Assembly: GCA_963555925.1 (NCBI GenBank) | Contig: CAUVXJ010000002.1 | Location: 42,056-106,055 of the forward strand | From: Protofrankia sp963555925 | GTDB taxonomy: Bacteria > Actinomycetota > Actinomycetes > Frankiales > Frankiaceae | Length of the DNA: 64,000 nt | Reading direction: 5' to 3' | Shown: one piece after another, positions 1 through 8,931 of the stretch | Position numbering within the stretch: the first letter of the stretch is position 1 | Layout of the letters: every line of letters starts with the position of its first letter | Translations under genes and position numbers: made by a program | The notes under the pieces: generated by a model | Databases searched by the model: none | What the model was told of the DNA's origin: nothing | What the model saw: the letters and a program-made list of their open reading frames with translations, nothing else

Positions 1-538
1 AGCCTTCCGGGGAGAAGACCCAGTGTGCCACCGGTGAATATACGATAAGTGACCAAATTGTGATGAAAACGGCAAAGGCGCCGAACTTCCAGCGGTCGGC
101 CGTCGCACCGGTGATCAGCGCCGGTGTAATGATCGCGAACATGAGCTGGAAGGCCACGAACACGATGGGTGGGATCACCTGGGCGAGCGAGTTCGTCTCG
201 TAGGGTGCTGCAAATGTCACCTCGGCGTAGCCGGGAACCGGCTCGCTCATGTGGTTGAGCAGGGCGAAGTGAAAGCCGCCGAAGATCTGGTTGCTGTCGC
301 CGAATGCGATGCTGTAACCGATCAGTACCCAGAGAACGCTGACAATACCCATGCAGAAGAAGTTCTGCATGAGCATCCCGAGGACGTTCTTCGATCGGAC
401 CATCCCGCCGTAGAAGAATGCCAGACCGGGCGTCATCAGGAGTACCAGCGCGGAGGCGGCCAGGATCCAGGCGGTGCTGCCGACTCCCGATGCGCTGGCT
501 ATCCCGTCCTGGAGCTCTTTAAGCTGATCTGGGTTCAT
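1..538 (-). CDS. amt: Ammonium transporter Amt, N-terminal part (runs off the left edge)
   Basis: The reverse strand reads from an ATG at 538 off the left edge, giving about 179 residues. It has the amt start pattern: a hydrophobic first helix (near residues 23-45), the family stretch LMTPGLAFFYGGMVRSKNVL and further membrane segments. The last visible segment contains ITGATADRWKF, another conserved Amt piece. These proteins are trimeric inner-membrane channels for ammonium. A GGGAG ribosome site lies just upstream of the ATG. In actinobacteria amt is often followed by glnK and glnD, which would lie beyond the left edge (not visible). The truncation is only the window edge. Confidence 0.93.
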   Translation of the reverse strand, partial: MNPDQLKELQDGIASASGVGSTAWILAASALVLLMTPGLAFFYGGMVRSKNVLGMLMQNFFCMGIVSVLWVLIGYSIAFGDSNQIFGGFHFALLNHMSEPVPGYAEVTFAAPYETNSLAQVIPPIVFVAFQLMFAIITPALITGATADRWKFGAFAVFITIWSLIVYSPVAHWVFSPEG

Positions 539-935
539 GTCTCTCCCGTCGATCGCCCCGCGCGCCCGCGCGGACCATGCTTGCCCCGGTTCGCGGCTAC
601 GTCCGTCGTTCCGGATCCTTCGGCCGAAGGGTCGAGAGGATCTGTTGCGAATTGGTAGCTTCGCTGTTTCTGATGTGTGAAATCGCCGAATTGGGTGGCC
701 CGTGGTTTGATCAGATGGCTCTGCATGGTGTCCCGCATGGCTCTCCGTGTCGACCGGCGCGTTTGCGTGATTCTACTGGCACCGAGGGTTACTGTATCTG
801 CCTGTGTGTAGCGATTCAGATGCAGATAGTAATAATAACTTTTGCGTTGATTCATGCGCTTTTGTCCACTTTCGCGAACGGCTGCTTGCTGTCCTCGAAG
901 GCCGACGGCGGGTCTTCGCGCGCAGGTCTCTTGCC
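539..935. other. Divergent intergenic region between amt and the NlpC/P60 gene
   Basis: No convincing gene is present. There is a perfect 14-bp palindrome at 617-630 (CCTTCGGCCGAAGG), which could be an operator or a hairpin. There is an AT-rich patch at 825-845, unusual for this sequence, where a promoter for the NlpC/P60 gene could lie. A GTG at 804 is in frame with that gene, but it lacks a ribosome site at normal spacing and the peptide it would add is unlike a signal peptide. Confidence 0.4.
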
Positions 936-2108
936 ATGGGTCTACTCGGGGCACTCATCGGCGCGATCATGCTTGTGCCGACCGCTGCCGGCCCGGCCAG
1001 AGCCGACGACATAAATAAGATCACGGAAGCCATAGCGGGTGCCCGCCAACGGCTGACCGACCTGACCAGTTCGACCGAGGTCGTCACCGAAGCATTCAAT
1101 GCCGGACGGTTGCGGCTGGGTGCGGCCGAACAAGCTGCGGTAAGGGCTGCGGACGATGTCGGGCGTGCCGATGCCGCTGTACGGGCCGCGCAGGAAAAGC
1201 GTCGCACTGTTGGATCTGTCGCCTTTCAGACCGGTGACTTCGAACAGCTGTCGGTCCTGTTGTCCGGCGACCCCGCAACCGTGCTCGATCGGGCCGGCGC
1301 GATGGATGCGCTCGCCCGCCGCGGCAGGGATGCGGAGGTTCAGTTGCGGGCAGCACGGCATGATCTCAACGACGCACAGGCCGGCGCCGCGTTGGCACTC
1401 GACGAGCAGCATCGCGAGGTCACATCTCTTGAGAACCAGAAGCAGAGCATCGAGACATCGATCAGGGCACAGCGGGCACTGCTCGGCGAACTGGTCGCCC
1501 GTCAGGCCGATCTTGTGCGGCAGGCGCGTGAAAACGAGGCCGCGGCTCTTCGTGCCCGTGAGCAGGCGGCCGCACAGGCCGCGGCCGCACGCGCTGCGCA
1601 GGCCGTAGCCGAACAGGAGCAACTACGTAGTCTCAGCAAACTAACCGAAAGTGCCGGTCGTGGATTCACCGACACGCCGATTTCGCCCCCGCCACCCCCA
1701 CCCACCGTGGGCGGAGGCGGAAGCGGAAGCGTGTCCGGAGGCGGAGGCGGAGGCGGAGGCGGGGCGGCGGTCGCGGTGGCTGAGGCCCGTGCGCAGCTCG
1801 GCAAACCGTACATGTGGGCGGCTGCCGGCCCGAACGCCTTCGACTGTTCGGGGCTCACCCAGTGGGTGTGGTCCAAAGCCGGAGTCGCGCTGTCCCACTA
1901 CACCGGTGCGCAGTGGAACGAAGGACGCCAGGTGTCCACCGCCGAGCTCATCCCGGGTGACCTGCTCTTCTTCGGTACTGATCTACATCATGTCGGGATC
2001 TACATCGGCGCCGGCAAAATGATCGACGCACCGCACACAGGCACTGTGGTGCGCCTTGAGGACGTCTGGTGGCCGAGGCTCGCCGGGGCCGTACGGCCGG
2101 GTGGATGA
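936..2108 (+). CDS. Secreted NlpC/P60 peptidoglycan hydrolase with coiled-coil N-terminus
   Basis: The product is a 390-residue exported cell-wall hydrolase. The N-terminus is hydrophobic and ends in an Ala-X-Ala type site before ADDINK, so it should be secreted. A long Ala/Gln/Arg-rich helical region (RipA-like coiled coil) follows, then a Pro-run and Gly-run linker encoded by GGCGGA repeats near 1708-1770. The C-terminal NlpC/P60 domain carries the catalytic Cys in AFDCSGLTQWVW, the His in LHHVGIYIGAG and the third polar residue in DAPHTG. Such enzymes cut D-Glu-diaminopimelate bonds in stem peptides during division. The ATG at 936 has a weak AGG site 9 bases upstream; a GTG at 804 is the alternative start. 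No positive charge precedes the hydrophobic core when it starts at 936, so the start is not certain. Confidence 0.9.
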   Translation: MGLLGALIGAIMLVPTAAGPARADDINKITEAIAGARQRLTDLTSSTEVVTEAFNAGRLRLGAAEQAAVRAADDVGRADAAVRAAQEKRRTVGSVAFQTGDFEQLSVLLSGDPATVLDRAGAMDALARRGRDAEVQLRAARHDLNDAQAGAALALDEQHREVTSLENQKQSIETSIRAQRALLGELVARQADLVRQARENEAAALRAREQAAAQAAAARAAQAVAEQEQLRSLSKLTESAGRGFTDTPISPPPPPPTVGGGGSGSVSGGGGGGGGGAAVAVAEARAQLGKPYMWAAAGPNAFDCSGLTQWVWSKAGVALSHYTGAQWNEGRQVSTAELIPGDLLFFGTDLHHVGIYIGAGKMIDAPHTGTVVRLEDVWWPRLAGAVRPGG

Positions 2109-2127
2109 TATCGGGACCCCGCAGCGC

Positions 2128-2853
2128 TCACGCCACGTTCGCGAGGGACCGCTCGACATAGACGAGCGCCGCGCCCCGCCGCGAAAGCTCGATAGCGGTG
2201 GCTTCGTCGCCCCCCGGGGTCTCCTCCGGAGACACGATCTCGATGACGTCACCGCGCCCACGGACGATCACTGTGGCGCCTGGGATCACCGCGGCGTCGC
2301 GCAGCTGGCGCATTGTGCGTTCGTCCGTCTGCAGACGCTCGGAGATCCAGCTGACCGTGACCGGGGTCGCTCGGGAACCCGCGAAGTCGGCGGCGGCCAG
2401 CAGACTCAGCGGAGCCGGTGGCCGGGGCCCGGCCGGGCGGTCGAACGAGCCGGTCGGGATGATGTTGCCGAACGGGCATCTCTTCGGGTCGCCGAGGAGT
2501 TCGGTGAGCCGCATCTCCACCTCGTCGGAGATCACATGCTCCCATCGACACGCCTCGTTGTGGACCAGAGCCCAGTCCAGGCCGATCACCCGGGTGAGGA
2601 GCAGCTCTGCCAGGCGGTGTTTGCGCATGACCGCGGTCGCGCGGGCGAGACCCTTCTCGGTGAACTGCACGGTGCGGTCCTCAGCGAGGGCGACCAGCCC
2701 CTCGCTCGCCAGCCGCGAGGTCGATTCGCTGGCCGCCGGAGCGCTGACGTGCAATCTTTCGACAAGGCGCGCACGCAGCGGCGGGATGCCCTCTTCCCTC
2801 AACTCGTAGAGGGTACGGAGGTACATCTCGGTACTGTCGATAAGTCCAGTCAC
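2128..2853 (-). CDS. ideR: Iron-dependent regulator, DtxR/IdeR family
   Basis: This is a 241-residue metal-dependent repressor. The start is a GTG at 2853 preceded by AAGGAG. The N-terminal winged helix (residues 1-75) begins TGLIDSTEMYLRTLYELREE, very close to mycobacterial IdeR. All the metal ligands known from IdeR fall at the same positions: Met10, His79, Glu83, His98, Cys102, Glu105 and His106. An SH3-like C-terminal domain follows (about 145-230). The protein should bind Fe(II) and repress iron-uptake genes. It converges with the NlpC/P60 gene, leaving 19 bp between the stops. Confidence 0.93.
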   Translation of the reverse strand: MTGLIDSTEMYLRTLYELREEGIPPLRARLVERLHVSAPAASESTSRLASEGLVALAEDRTVQFTEKGLARATAVMRKHRLAELLLTRVIGLDWALVHNEACRWEHVISDEVEMRLTELLGDPKRCPFGNIIPTGSFDRPAGPRPPAPLSLLAAADFAGSRATPVTVSWISERLQTDERTMRQLRDAAVIPGATVIVRGRGDVIEIVSPEETPGGDEATAIELSRRGAALVYVERSLANVA

Positions 2854-2976
2854 CGGGCTCCTTCGTCCAGCTACCAGGGTACGCCCGCGAGGCGCCGTGC
2901 AGTCCCGCCCGATCGGTCCTCGGGTGGGTTCGATCGGGAATCGGAGATCGTGGCGAGACGTCCTACACTTGGATCC

Positions 2977-3201
2977 ATGAGCTCGACCCAGATCGCGCCG
3001 GAGACCACCCACAGCGGGACGGACGAGGGCAACGACTTCGCCCACTACGCGCGCCATGAGGAGATTGTCCGGGCGTCCATCGAAGGCGGCCGGGTGACCG
3101 CACTGTGCGGCTACCAGTTCGAACCGGTGCGGGACCCGCAGCGGTTCCCGGTGTGCCCGCGGTGTAAGGAGCTCGTCGCTCTCGCCGAACAGTTCGGCTG
3201 A
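2977..3201 (+). CDS. DUF3039 small protein with zinc-ribbon-like cysteines
   Basis: The product is a 74-residue protein starting MSSTQIAPETT. It has the typical DUF3039 body FAHYARHEEIVRASIEGG, then LCGYQFEP and VCPRCKEL. The three cysteines resemble a small zinc ribbon. The family is actinobacterial and of unknown function. The gene is divergent from ideR, with a 123-bp spacer between the starts. The ATG at 2977 is chosen because everything upstream in frame is antisense to ideR. Confidence 0.85.
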   Translation: MSSTQIAPETTHSGTDEGNDFAHYARHEEIVRASIEGGRVTALCGYQFEPVRDPQRFPVCPRCKELVALAEQFG

Positions 3202-3317
3202 CCGGACGGGTTCGGCGCCCGCGGGGGCGGGGCGGGGCCCGGCGGCACCGCGTCGGCTACCTGCCACCCACGCCGATGCGTGAGCTGGCTGCGATATCAC
3301 GGCTATGCTCTTGGTAC

Positions 3318-3390
<73 letters not shown>

Positions 3391-3429
3391 CTTTCCCTTA
3401 TGTACCAGTGGTTTTTCTAGATCAAATCG

Positions 3430-3645
3430 TTGGTGCCCGATGGGCCACAGTTTGTAGAGGTACCTATCATTTATGATCCCGAGCAGGTTCTCGGGTTCGT
3501 GATGACGCTCGACGCCGCTGCGGATCCGGATGGTCCGCGGATCGTTCTCGCGCCGCTCGCGGATTTGCCCGTGGCTGTGGCTGCGGTGTCCGAAGGTGGC
3601 GCGAGAACGATCCGGGCAGGGCTGGAGTCGATCAGACGGACTTGA
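3430..3645 (+). CDS. Possible small hypothetical protein
   Basis: This 71-residue frame runs from a TTG, beginning MVPDGPQFVEVPIIYDPEQVLG and continuing with an acidic and Ala-rich part. I do not recognise it. Third codon positions are moderately GC-rich, and it fills the space between the tRNA and yceI. It overlaps the end of yceI by 14 bp, converging with it. No strong ribosome site is visible, so this could be non-coding. Confidence 0.35.
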   Translation: MVPDGPQFVEVPIIYDPEQVLGFVMTLDAAADPDGPRIVLAPLADLPVAVAAVSEGGARTIRAGLESIRRT

Positions 3646-4195
3646 TCGCCGAAATGTCGAGCTCAATCTTGATCTTGTCGCTCAGGAGGAGGCCACCGCT
3701 CTCCAGCGGAGCGTTGAAGGTGATCCCGAACTCCTTGCGGCTGATCGTCGCCGAACCCTCGAAACCGGCGCGGGTGTTGCCGAACGGGTCCTTGGCGGAA
3801 CCACCGAATTCGATCTCGAGGTCGATCGGCTTGGTCACGCCGTGGACGGTGATGTCACCGCTGAGGATGAAGCTGGTGTCGCTGCCGCCGCTCTTCGCGC
3901 TGCTGCTGAGGAAGGTGATCGACGGGTACTGCTCGACGTCGAGGAAGTCGGCGCTGCGCACGTGACCGTCCCGATCGGGGTTGCCCGTGTCGATGCTGGC
4001 GGTAGAAATGGTCACGGTGGCGCTGGACGACAGCGGCTCGGCGCCGTTGAGGTTCAGTGTCCCCTCGAAGCTGCCGAAGCTCCCGCGAACCGTGGTTACC
4101 ACAGCGTGACGGACGGCAAAGCCCAGCCGGCTGTGCACCGGGTCGATCGTCCAAGTGCCGGTCAGCTCGTCGGGCGTGATCGTGGGAGACGTCAC
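3632..4195 (-). CDS. YceI family protein
   Basis: The product is a 187-residue lipocalin-like beta-barrel protein of the YceI family, which binds isoprenoid or amphiphilic ligands. The family signature is clear: GTWTIDPVHSRLGFAVRHAVV at the start, then ASIDTGNPDRDGHVRSADF and a strand-rich remainder ending LDISAIKSV. There is no signal peptide, which is usual for actinobacterial members. The GTG at 4195 follows a strong AGGAGG. The upstream region runs into an assembly gap. Confidence 0.93.
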   Translation of the reverse strand: MTSPTITPDELTGTWTIDPVHSRLGFAVRHAVVTTVRGSFGSFEGTLNLNGAEPLSSSATVTISTASIDTGNPDRDGHVRSADFLDVEQYPSITFLSSSAKSGGSDTSFILSGDITVHGVTKPIDLEIEFGGSAKDPFGNTRAGFEGSATISRKEFGITFNAPLESGGLLLSDKIKIELDISAIKSV

Positions 4196-4297
4196 TGTTT
4201 CCTCCTGGGAAGGTCATGGGGGCGCCGGTTTGAGGCGTCCGAGGTTGTGCCCAGCCAGTATATAGATGCTCGCACAAACAATTTCCCGGGAAATTTG

Positions 4298-4369
4298 ATC
4301 ATGGTTCTTCGCGCACCCGGAGGCCCTTGGGGGGATCTACGCTGGCCAAAGGGTGCGCGATCATGGTTC
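4298..4369. repeat. Inverted and direct repeat abutting the first assembly gap
   Basis: TCATGGTTC occurs twice, once near 4299 and once immediately before the N run. Between the copies, CGCGCACCC and GGGTGCGCG form an inverted pair around a GC-rich loop. The gap that follows is probably a collapsed or unresolved repeat. What it encodes is unknown. Confidence 0.5.
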
Positions 4370-5061
4370 NNNNNNNNNNNNNNNNNNNNNNNNNNNNNNN
4401 NNNNNNNNNNNNNNNNNNNNNNNNNNNNNNNNNNNNNNNNNNNNNNNNNNNNNNNNNNNNNNNNNNNNNNNNNNNNNNNNNNNNNNNNNNNNNNNNNNNN
4501 NNNNNNNNNNNNNNNNNNNNNNNNNNNNNNNNNNNNNNNNNNNNNNNNNNNNNNNNNNNNNNNNNNNNNNNNNNNNNNNNNNNNNNNNNNNNNNNNNNNN
4601 NNNNNNNNNNNNNNNNNNNNNNNNNNNNNNNNNNNNNNNNNNNNNNNNNNNNNNNNNNNNNNNNNNNNNNNNNNNNNNNNNNNNNNNNNNNNNNNNNNNN
4701 NNNNNNNNNNNNNNNNNNNNNNNNNNNNNNNNNNNNNNNNNNNNNNNNNNNNNNNNNNNNNNNNNNNNNNNNNNNNNNNNNNNNNNNNNNNNNNNNNNNN
4801 NNNNNNNNNNNNNNNNNNNNNNNNNNNNNNNNNNNNNNNNNNNNNNNNNNNNNNNNNNNNNNNNNNNNNNNNNNNNNNNNNNNNNNNNNNNNNNNNNNNN
4901 NNNNNNNNNNNNNNNNNNNNNNNNNNNNNNNNNNNNNNNNNNNNNNNNNNNNNNNNNNNNNNNNNNNNNNNNNNNNNNNNNNNNNNNNNNNNNNNNNNNN
5001 NNNNNNNNNNNNNNNNNNNNNNNNNNNNNNNNNNNNNNNNNNNNNNNNNNNNNNNNNNNNN
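4370..5061. other. Assembly gap (692 N)
   Basis: The sequence is unknown here. The upstream control region of the MarR gene, and perhaps of yceI, lies inside it. The gap length may be only an estimate (the galU gap further on is clearly mis-sized). Confidence 0.95.
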
Positions 5062-5063
5062 CT

Positions 5064-5573
5064 GTGACCATGGCCGGGACGCGGTGGCTCGACGCGGGAG
5101 AGCAACGAGCATGGCGGGCTTTCGTCGCGGCAACCGAGCTGCTTGCGGACGCCCTCGACCGGCAGCTCCAGAGCGAGGCCGGCATGACCCACGCTGCTTA
5201 CGCGGTGCTGGTGATTCTCTCTGAGACGCCCGACCGGGCCATGCGGATGAGCGAGCTGGCCCGCGCGACCAACTCGTCCCAGAGCCGCCTGTCCCATGTC
5301 GTGGCGCGCCACGAGGAGCGGGGCTGGGTCCGCCGGGAAAGGTGCCCGACCGACAGGCGCGGCCAGATAGCCGTGCTCACCGACGCCGGTTTCGACGTCC
5401 TCGCTGCGGCGGCCCCGGGGCATGTCGAGACGGTACGGCGGCTTGTTTTCGACGGGCTCAGCCCGACCCAGGTCGAGCAGCTCGGCGCCATCAGCCAGGC
5501 ATTCCTGACTGTGCTCGACCCCGACGGGAGGCTCTCCGCGGTCCTGCGTGGCGGAGCCGCCCCGTTTTCGTGA
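5064..5573 (+). CDS. MarR family transcriptional regulator
   Basis: The product is a winged-helix regulator of about 169 residues. The N-terminal helices lead to MTHAAYAVLVILSETP, then the recognition helix region MSELARATNSSQSRLSHVV and the wing WVRRERCPTDRRGQIAVLTD, with the DxR signature of MarR proteins. Its ligand and targets are not evident. The first visible start is a GTG at 5064, with an in-frame ATG at 5070. Its ribosome site would be in the gap, so the true start could be further upstream. Confidence 0.85.
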   Translation: MTMAGTRWLDAGEQRAWRAFVAATELLADALDRQLQSEAGMTHAAYAVLVILSETPDRAMRMSELARATNSSQSRLSHVVARHEERGWVRRERCPTDRRGQIAVLTDAGFDVLAAAAPGHVETVRRLVFDGLSPTQVEQLGAISQAFLTVLDPDGRLSAVLRGGAAPFS

Positions 5574-5620
5574 ACCCGGTGTTCCCGGTGTTCCCGGTGT
5601 TCCCGGTGTTCTCGGTGTTT
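5574..5620. repeat. GTTCCCGGT short tandem repeat
   Basis: Four to five 9-bp units (GTTCCCGGT, the last one GTTCTCGGT) directly follow the MarR stop and reach the stop of the convergent hemerythrin gene. No function can be assigned; this is repeat expansion between convergent genes. Confidence 0.8.
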
Positions 5621-6282
5621 CAGCCGGTGGCAGGGGCGGAGGCGCCACCACCGGAACGCGCCGCACGGACGCCGGCTGCGGGTCGGCGGACGAACTCGGC
5701 AAAGACTGTAACGAATCGTAGCAAAGATGTCACCATCTGGCGTACCCGGTCGACGATCCCGGTGCCCATGCCGAGGAGGAGCCTGCCGGGAGGTCGGTCC
5801 GAAGCGGACGATCGAGAGCTGGTCGATGCGGCTGCCTGCGTCGGTGCGGTCGCATGCATAGCCTCCACCTGCTCGGCGAGCTGTCGAAGATTGTCTGCTG
5901 ACATCCGTTGGCGCAGCTGCGGAAACCAGACTTCCTCCTGTTCCCACACGTGTTCACGGATCATCTCCATCAACTCGCGCATCAAGTGGGCGAAATCGGG
6001 GTCGGTTGGTTTCGTCGCGCTGAGCGCCGCCATGGTCCGTTCGGCCGCGGCCTGTTGGGAGATCTCCCTCCCGATCACCTCGTCACCGTTTGGAATGATC
6101 TTTCTGGCTTCGGGATAGACGATTTTCTCCTCGACCGCCGCGTGTCGGAGCAGCTCAATAAAGATATTCATCGCCAGCTGGTTCTTCTCCGTCGTCGAGG
6201 CTGCCCGGTCGTAACGCTGAAACAATTCTTCGACCTTGCCGTGGTCGCGCGTCAGAACGTCTACGACGTCACCTTCGGCCAT
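5620..6282 (-). CDS. Hemerythrin HHE-domain protein
   Basis: The product has 220 residues. Residues 1-150 form the four-helix HHE fold, with the ligand pattern LTRDHGKVEELF, LLRHAAVEEKIVYPE and IREHVWEQEEVWFP. This matches a di-iron O2- or NO-binding protein. The C-terminal 70 residues are Ala/Ser/Arg-rich with a hydrophobic stretch (MVTSLLRFVTVFAEFV) that could be an amphipathic helix. The ATG at 6282 has only a weak purine-rich site. Confidence 0.9.
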   Translation of the reverse strand: MAEGDVVDVLTRDHGKVEELFQRYDRAASTTEKNQLAMNIFIELLRHAAVEEKIVYPEARKIIPNGDEVIGREISQQAAAERTMAALSATKPTDPDFAHLMRELMEMIREHVWEQEEVWFPQLRQRMSADNLRQLAEQVEAMHATAPTQAAASTSSRSSASDRPPGRLLLGMGTGIVDRVRQMVTSLLRFVTVFAEFVRRPAAGVRAARSGGGASAPATG

Positions 6283-6577
6283 TGCAGGACCTCCCCTGGT
6301 TGTTTGTCGGGTTGACGCGGATTTTCCGGGTTGTCTGGAGAAACTCCGTCCGGCTTAGAGCGCCCGGCGAGTTCCCTACCCGATTGCGGGACACTGTAAG
6401 AGCGCACCGCACCCGGCCATCATCAAGATCACGATATGGGTGCGGCCCATAGGGCCATGCGCCCACTGGGGTGAAAACCCTATGAGGTCGGCCGGTACGG
6501 AGACCTGGACCAGCGTGTACGGCGTTGTCACGACATACTGGCGTGGTGTCGACGTCGTGCCCGGGTGAGGGCGCTCA

Positions 6578-7591
6578 GTGAGCATTCATGAGTACGACCC
6601 GTGGACGGACGTTCTGCGCAAGCACGCCCAGCGGCGTCGGCGGACGGTCGTCCGTCGCGTCCTACGCGGTGTACTCGCGCTCGCCTGCGTCGCGGCTCTC
6701 GCCGCGGGCGTGGTGTTCGGCCTCCCGGCGTTGCGTCGGGCGGGTAACGGCCAGCCGGCCGCGTTGGCGACCGCACTGCCGACCGGGCAGGCATCCGGGG
6801 AGCCGTCCGGTCAGCCCTCTGCCACCCCGGATCCTGGCGTGCGGCAGGCTTCCGCCGACCCGTACGCGGGTACCGCGGCCGCTCGTTTCGCCACCGGTGC
6901 GGACGGCATCGTGCTGCCTGCCGCAGCCGCCACGGGGAGGTTCACCGCGGCCGAGGTCGACACGGCTCTGCGGAAGAGCAAGGAATACATGACCGTCGCC
7001 TACCTGGACCCCCGAGTATACGCCGGTGACGAAGATGTCGTATTCGCGCTGCTCGGTGATCGCGAGCGGAAGGCCGTCCAGAAGTGGATGGCCGCCGATC
7101 CGGCGGACCACAGTCGGGGTCTCGCTTTTTTTGCGCATTTCGCACCGGGCGTGACGTTGATGGTTCCCGATGTGCGGGTGGACGGCACCGTGACCTTCGC
7201 AATTAGTTCGGATTCCCAGGAGTTGGAGATCCATGCGAATCAGGTGTATGTCTATCCGTTGCGCCGCGGATCGGAAGCGGCGCTGGTAATCGTGCACCGG
7301 GACATGATTTTCCGCTTTTATAAGACCGGGTCGGTGCGGGCTGGCGAGGAAGGTCCATATCTCGGGGGCGGCCGTGGCTCCCTTTACTGGGACGAAGACT
7401 GTGACGCAATGAACAACGGCCTGCTCGCTCCAAGTCACCGGGTCAGTTCCAACCGTCCCGCACCCGGCACGCCCGACTACTCCGAGAGGTTCGACCCGAG
7501 CCAGCCGATTGCAGGGGCCGATGACTGCGGGCTTGGGCATGGTAGCCAGTCGGCGACACCGGCGCCGCAGGGGCCGGTCCGGTCGGCTTAG
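6578..7591 (+). CDS. Hypothetical membrane-anchored exported protein
   Basis: This 337-residue protein starts at a GTG (SIHEYDPWTDVLRKH). An Arg-rich cytoplasmic tail (RRRRTVVRRVLRG) precedes one membrane helix at about residues 30-52, then a Pro/Ser/Gly-rich linker and an extracytoplasmic domain of about 220 residues with mixed strands. I do not recognise the domain. Ser/Pro-rich linkers of this type are common in actinobacterial cell-envelope proteins. It converges with cas6 (66 bp apart), but nothing links the two functionally. Confidence 0.8.
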   Translation: MSIHEYDPWTDVLRKHAQRRRRTVVRRVLRGVLALACVAALAAGVVFGLPALRRAGNGQPAALATALPTGQASGEPSGQPSATPDPGVRQASADPYAGTAAARFATGADGIVLPAAAATGRFTAAEVDTALRKSKEYMTVAYLDPRVYAGDEDVVFALLGDRERKAVQKWMAADPADHSRGLAFFAHFAPGVTLMVPDVRVDGTVTFAISSDSQELEIHANQVYVYPLRRGSEAALVIVHRDMIFRFYKTGSVRAGEEGPYLGGGRGSLYWDEDCDAMNNGLLAPSHRVSSNRPAPGTPDYSERFDPSQPIAGADDCGLGHGSQSATPAPQGPVRSA

Positions 7592-7657
7592 TGGTCGGCA
7601 ATAGGGACGCGGCGTCGCGGGGTTGGGGCAACGCCGGCGTCGGTTGTGAGTGTGTCG

Positions 7658-8458
7658 TCAGTCCGGGTCGATGACGGCGTAGCCCATGCCGCTGGCGGTC
7701 CGGTCGCCTATACCCGCGTAGCAGGCGAAGCGGGCAAGGGACTCGATGGCGCTGCGCGTTCCCGGTGGGACCCCGGCGGGTTCGGCGAGGGTGTAGCTGA
7801 CGAACCCGACGCAACCGCGCCGCTTGGGCGCCCCGATTTTGACCATGTACTCGGTGGTGGCCAGGCGCATATCGACGAGCTCAAGGTGATCGTCGATCGC
7901 GTCGTCGAGGTCGGGGGGCAGCGGGCTGTCTGGCGCCCAGATCTGCCACCGCGCGGCGAGGGTGCCGAAGACCCGTTCCGGATCGGGCAGGATGCGCTGG
8001 CGGCGGGCGCCATCCCCACGGCCGGTCGCGAAGCTGACCGGGGTGACCAGTCCGAACGCCCAGGATGTGGCCGGTGGCGCGGCGGCGAGCAGATTCGCGT
8101 AGGGCTCGGCCTCGACCAGATCCACCGACTGCGTGGTGTAGTCGGTGGAACCGAACCGCCACCTGTCACGGGAACTCAGCGCGGCGAGCATCGACCCGAC
8201 GATCTCGTCGCGTAGCACGCCGACCTCGAAGCGGACGTGCTCGGACGTTCTGGCCGGGGTTCGCTGGCGTTCGTCGAGGAGCGGTGTGACTGCGAACGGG
8301 CGGGATGACGAACCGTCGTGAAGGTATGCGCTGGCCTCGGGTGACAGCCCGTCGCGGACGGCGGCGAGGATGGCGGCGTTCACCGCCGGGCCCGTGTGCG
8401 GTGGCGGCAGCGCTCCCGCGGATGCCGGACTGATGGTCACGATAATGCGAGCGGGCAC
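7658..8458 (-). CDS. cas6: CRISPR-associated endoribonuclease Cas6
   Basis: The product is a 266-residue RAMP-fold protein. The N-terminus has the usual Cas6 pattern, RIIVTISPASAGALPPPHTG, followed by a helix and YLHDGSSSRPFAVTPLLD. The C-terminus has the glycine-rich loop GIGDRTASGMGYAVI, the family hallmark for binding repeat RNA. Cas6 would cut pre-crRNA in the repeat to give crRNA for the effector complex encoded downstream. The GTG at 8458 follows GGAGGGG. It lies on the same strand as the other cas genes but is separated from them by an ATPase gene and repeat blocks. The active-site residue cannot be assigned by eye. Confidence 0.85.
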   Translation of the reverse strand: MPARIIVTISPASAGALPPPHTGPAVNAAILAAVRDGLSPEASAYLHDGSSSRPFAVTPLLDERQRTPARTSEHVRFEVGVLRDEIVGSMLAALSSRDRWRFGSTDYTTQSVDLVEAEPYANLLAAAPPATSWAFGLVTPVSFATGRGDGARRQRILPDPERVFGTLAARWQIWAPDSPLPPDLDDAIDDHLELVDMRLATTEYMVKIGAPKRRGCVGFVSYTLAEPAGVPPGTRSAIESLARFACYAGIGDRTASGMGYAVIDPD

Positions 8459-8931
8459 AATCCCCTCCTACCTTCTGGTGGGTCGGACATCACGGTAGGA
8501 CCCACCGGCCAGCCGCCGGCACGAAGGGTCGCCGTCGCGGGCTCCCATGCGCTGACGCGGATTCTCCTTGACTACTGACGGACGGATGCCCGTCGGGGCC
8601 GGCATGCTCAGGCCATGGGCTTCGGAGACGTCCCTCGGCCTGACTGCGATCGTGGAGTAGGCGATTTCCGTCGTCATAACGACCAAAATGACCTAACGCT
8701 TCGGCTTGAATCGGTCCGGGGTAGGTGGAAAAGGCTTCTATAGCCGCGTTTCTGACCTCCCGCGTGCGGCGTTCAGGCATTCAGACGCCTGGTGTCCCGG
8801 GGAGGGCGCGAGTTCGTCGATGCCGAGCAGAGCCTTTACTTGCCAGGGACGGCCGACACCGCCATCAACAGATGGCCAGGATATCAGGGAACCGAGCGTC
8901 GTCCTGACGCGGCGCCGTATGGAAAACCGAT
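8459..8931. other. Gene-free stretch upstream of cas6 holding the left repeat copy
   Basis: No gene is supported. It contains the cas6 promoter region and the left copies of two duplicated blocks (given separately). A minus-strand frame across block B reads GRPWQVKALLGIDELAP, and the right copy has the same peptide with D for A. This suggests gene debris rather than a gene. Confidence 0.5.
8676..8862. repeat. Left copy of duplicated blocks A and B flanking the ATPase gene
   Basis: Block A (about 8676-8728) contains ATAACGACCAAAATGACCTA and ends in TCGGTCCGGGGTAGGTGG. Block B (about 8804-8862) contains GGGCGCGAGTTCGTCGATGC and CTTTACTTGCCAGGGACGGC. Both recur in the same order and orientation at about 10385-10438 and 10609-10670, with few mismatches. 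The pair brackets the AAA/DUF4143 ATPase, as if a segment had been duplicated around it. Confidence 0.85.

Noticed and set aside
804..935. Upstream extension of the NlpC/P60 gene to a GTG at 804
   Set aside because: The added peptide is polar and Asn/Asp/Ser-rich, there is no ribosome site at normal spacing, and the ATG at 936 gives a secretion signal.
539..935. c-di-AMP (ydaO-type) riboswitch before the NlpC/P60 gene
   Set aside because: Such switches often precede cell-wall hydrolases in actinobacteria, but the conserved core could not be matched by eye.
6376..6585. A 69-residue minus-strand frame with a hydrophobic end
   Set aside because: It overlaps the start of the anchored protein on the other strand, has no ribosome site and has no family.
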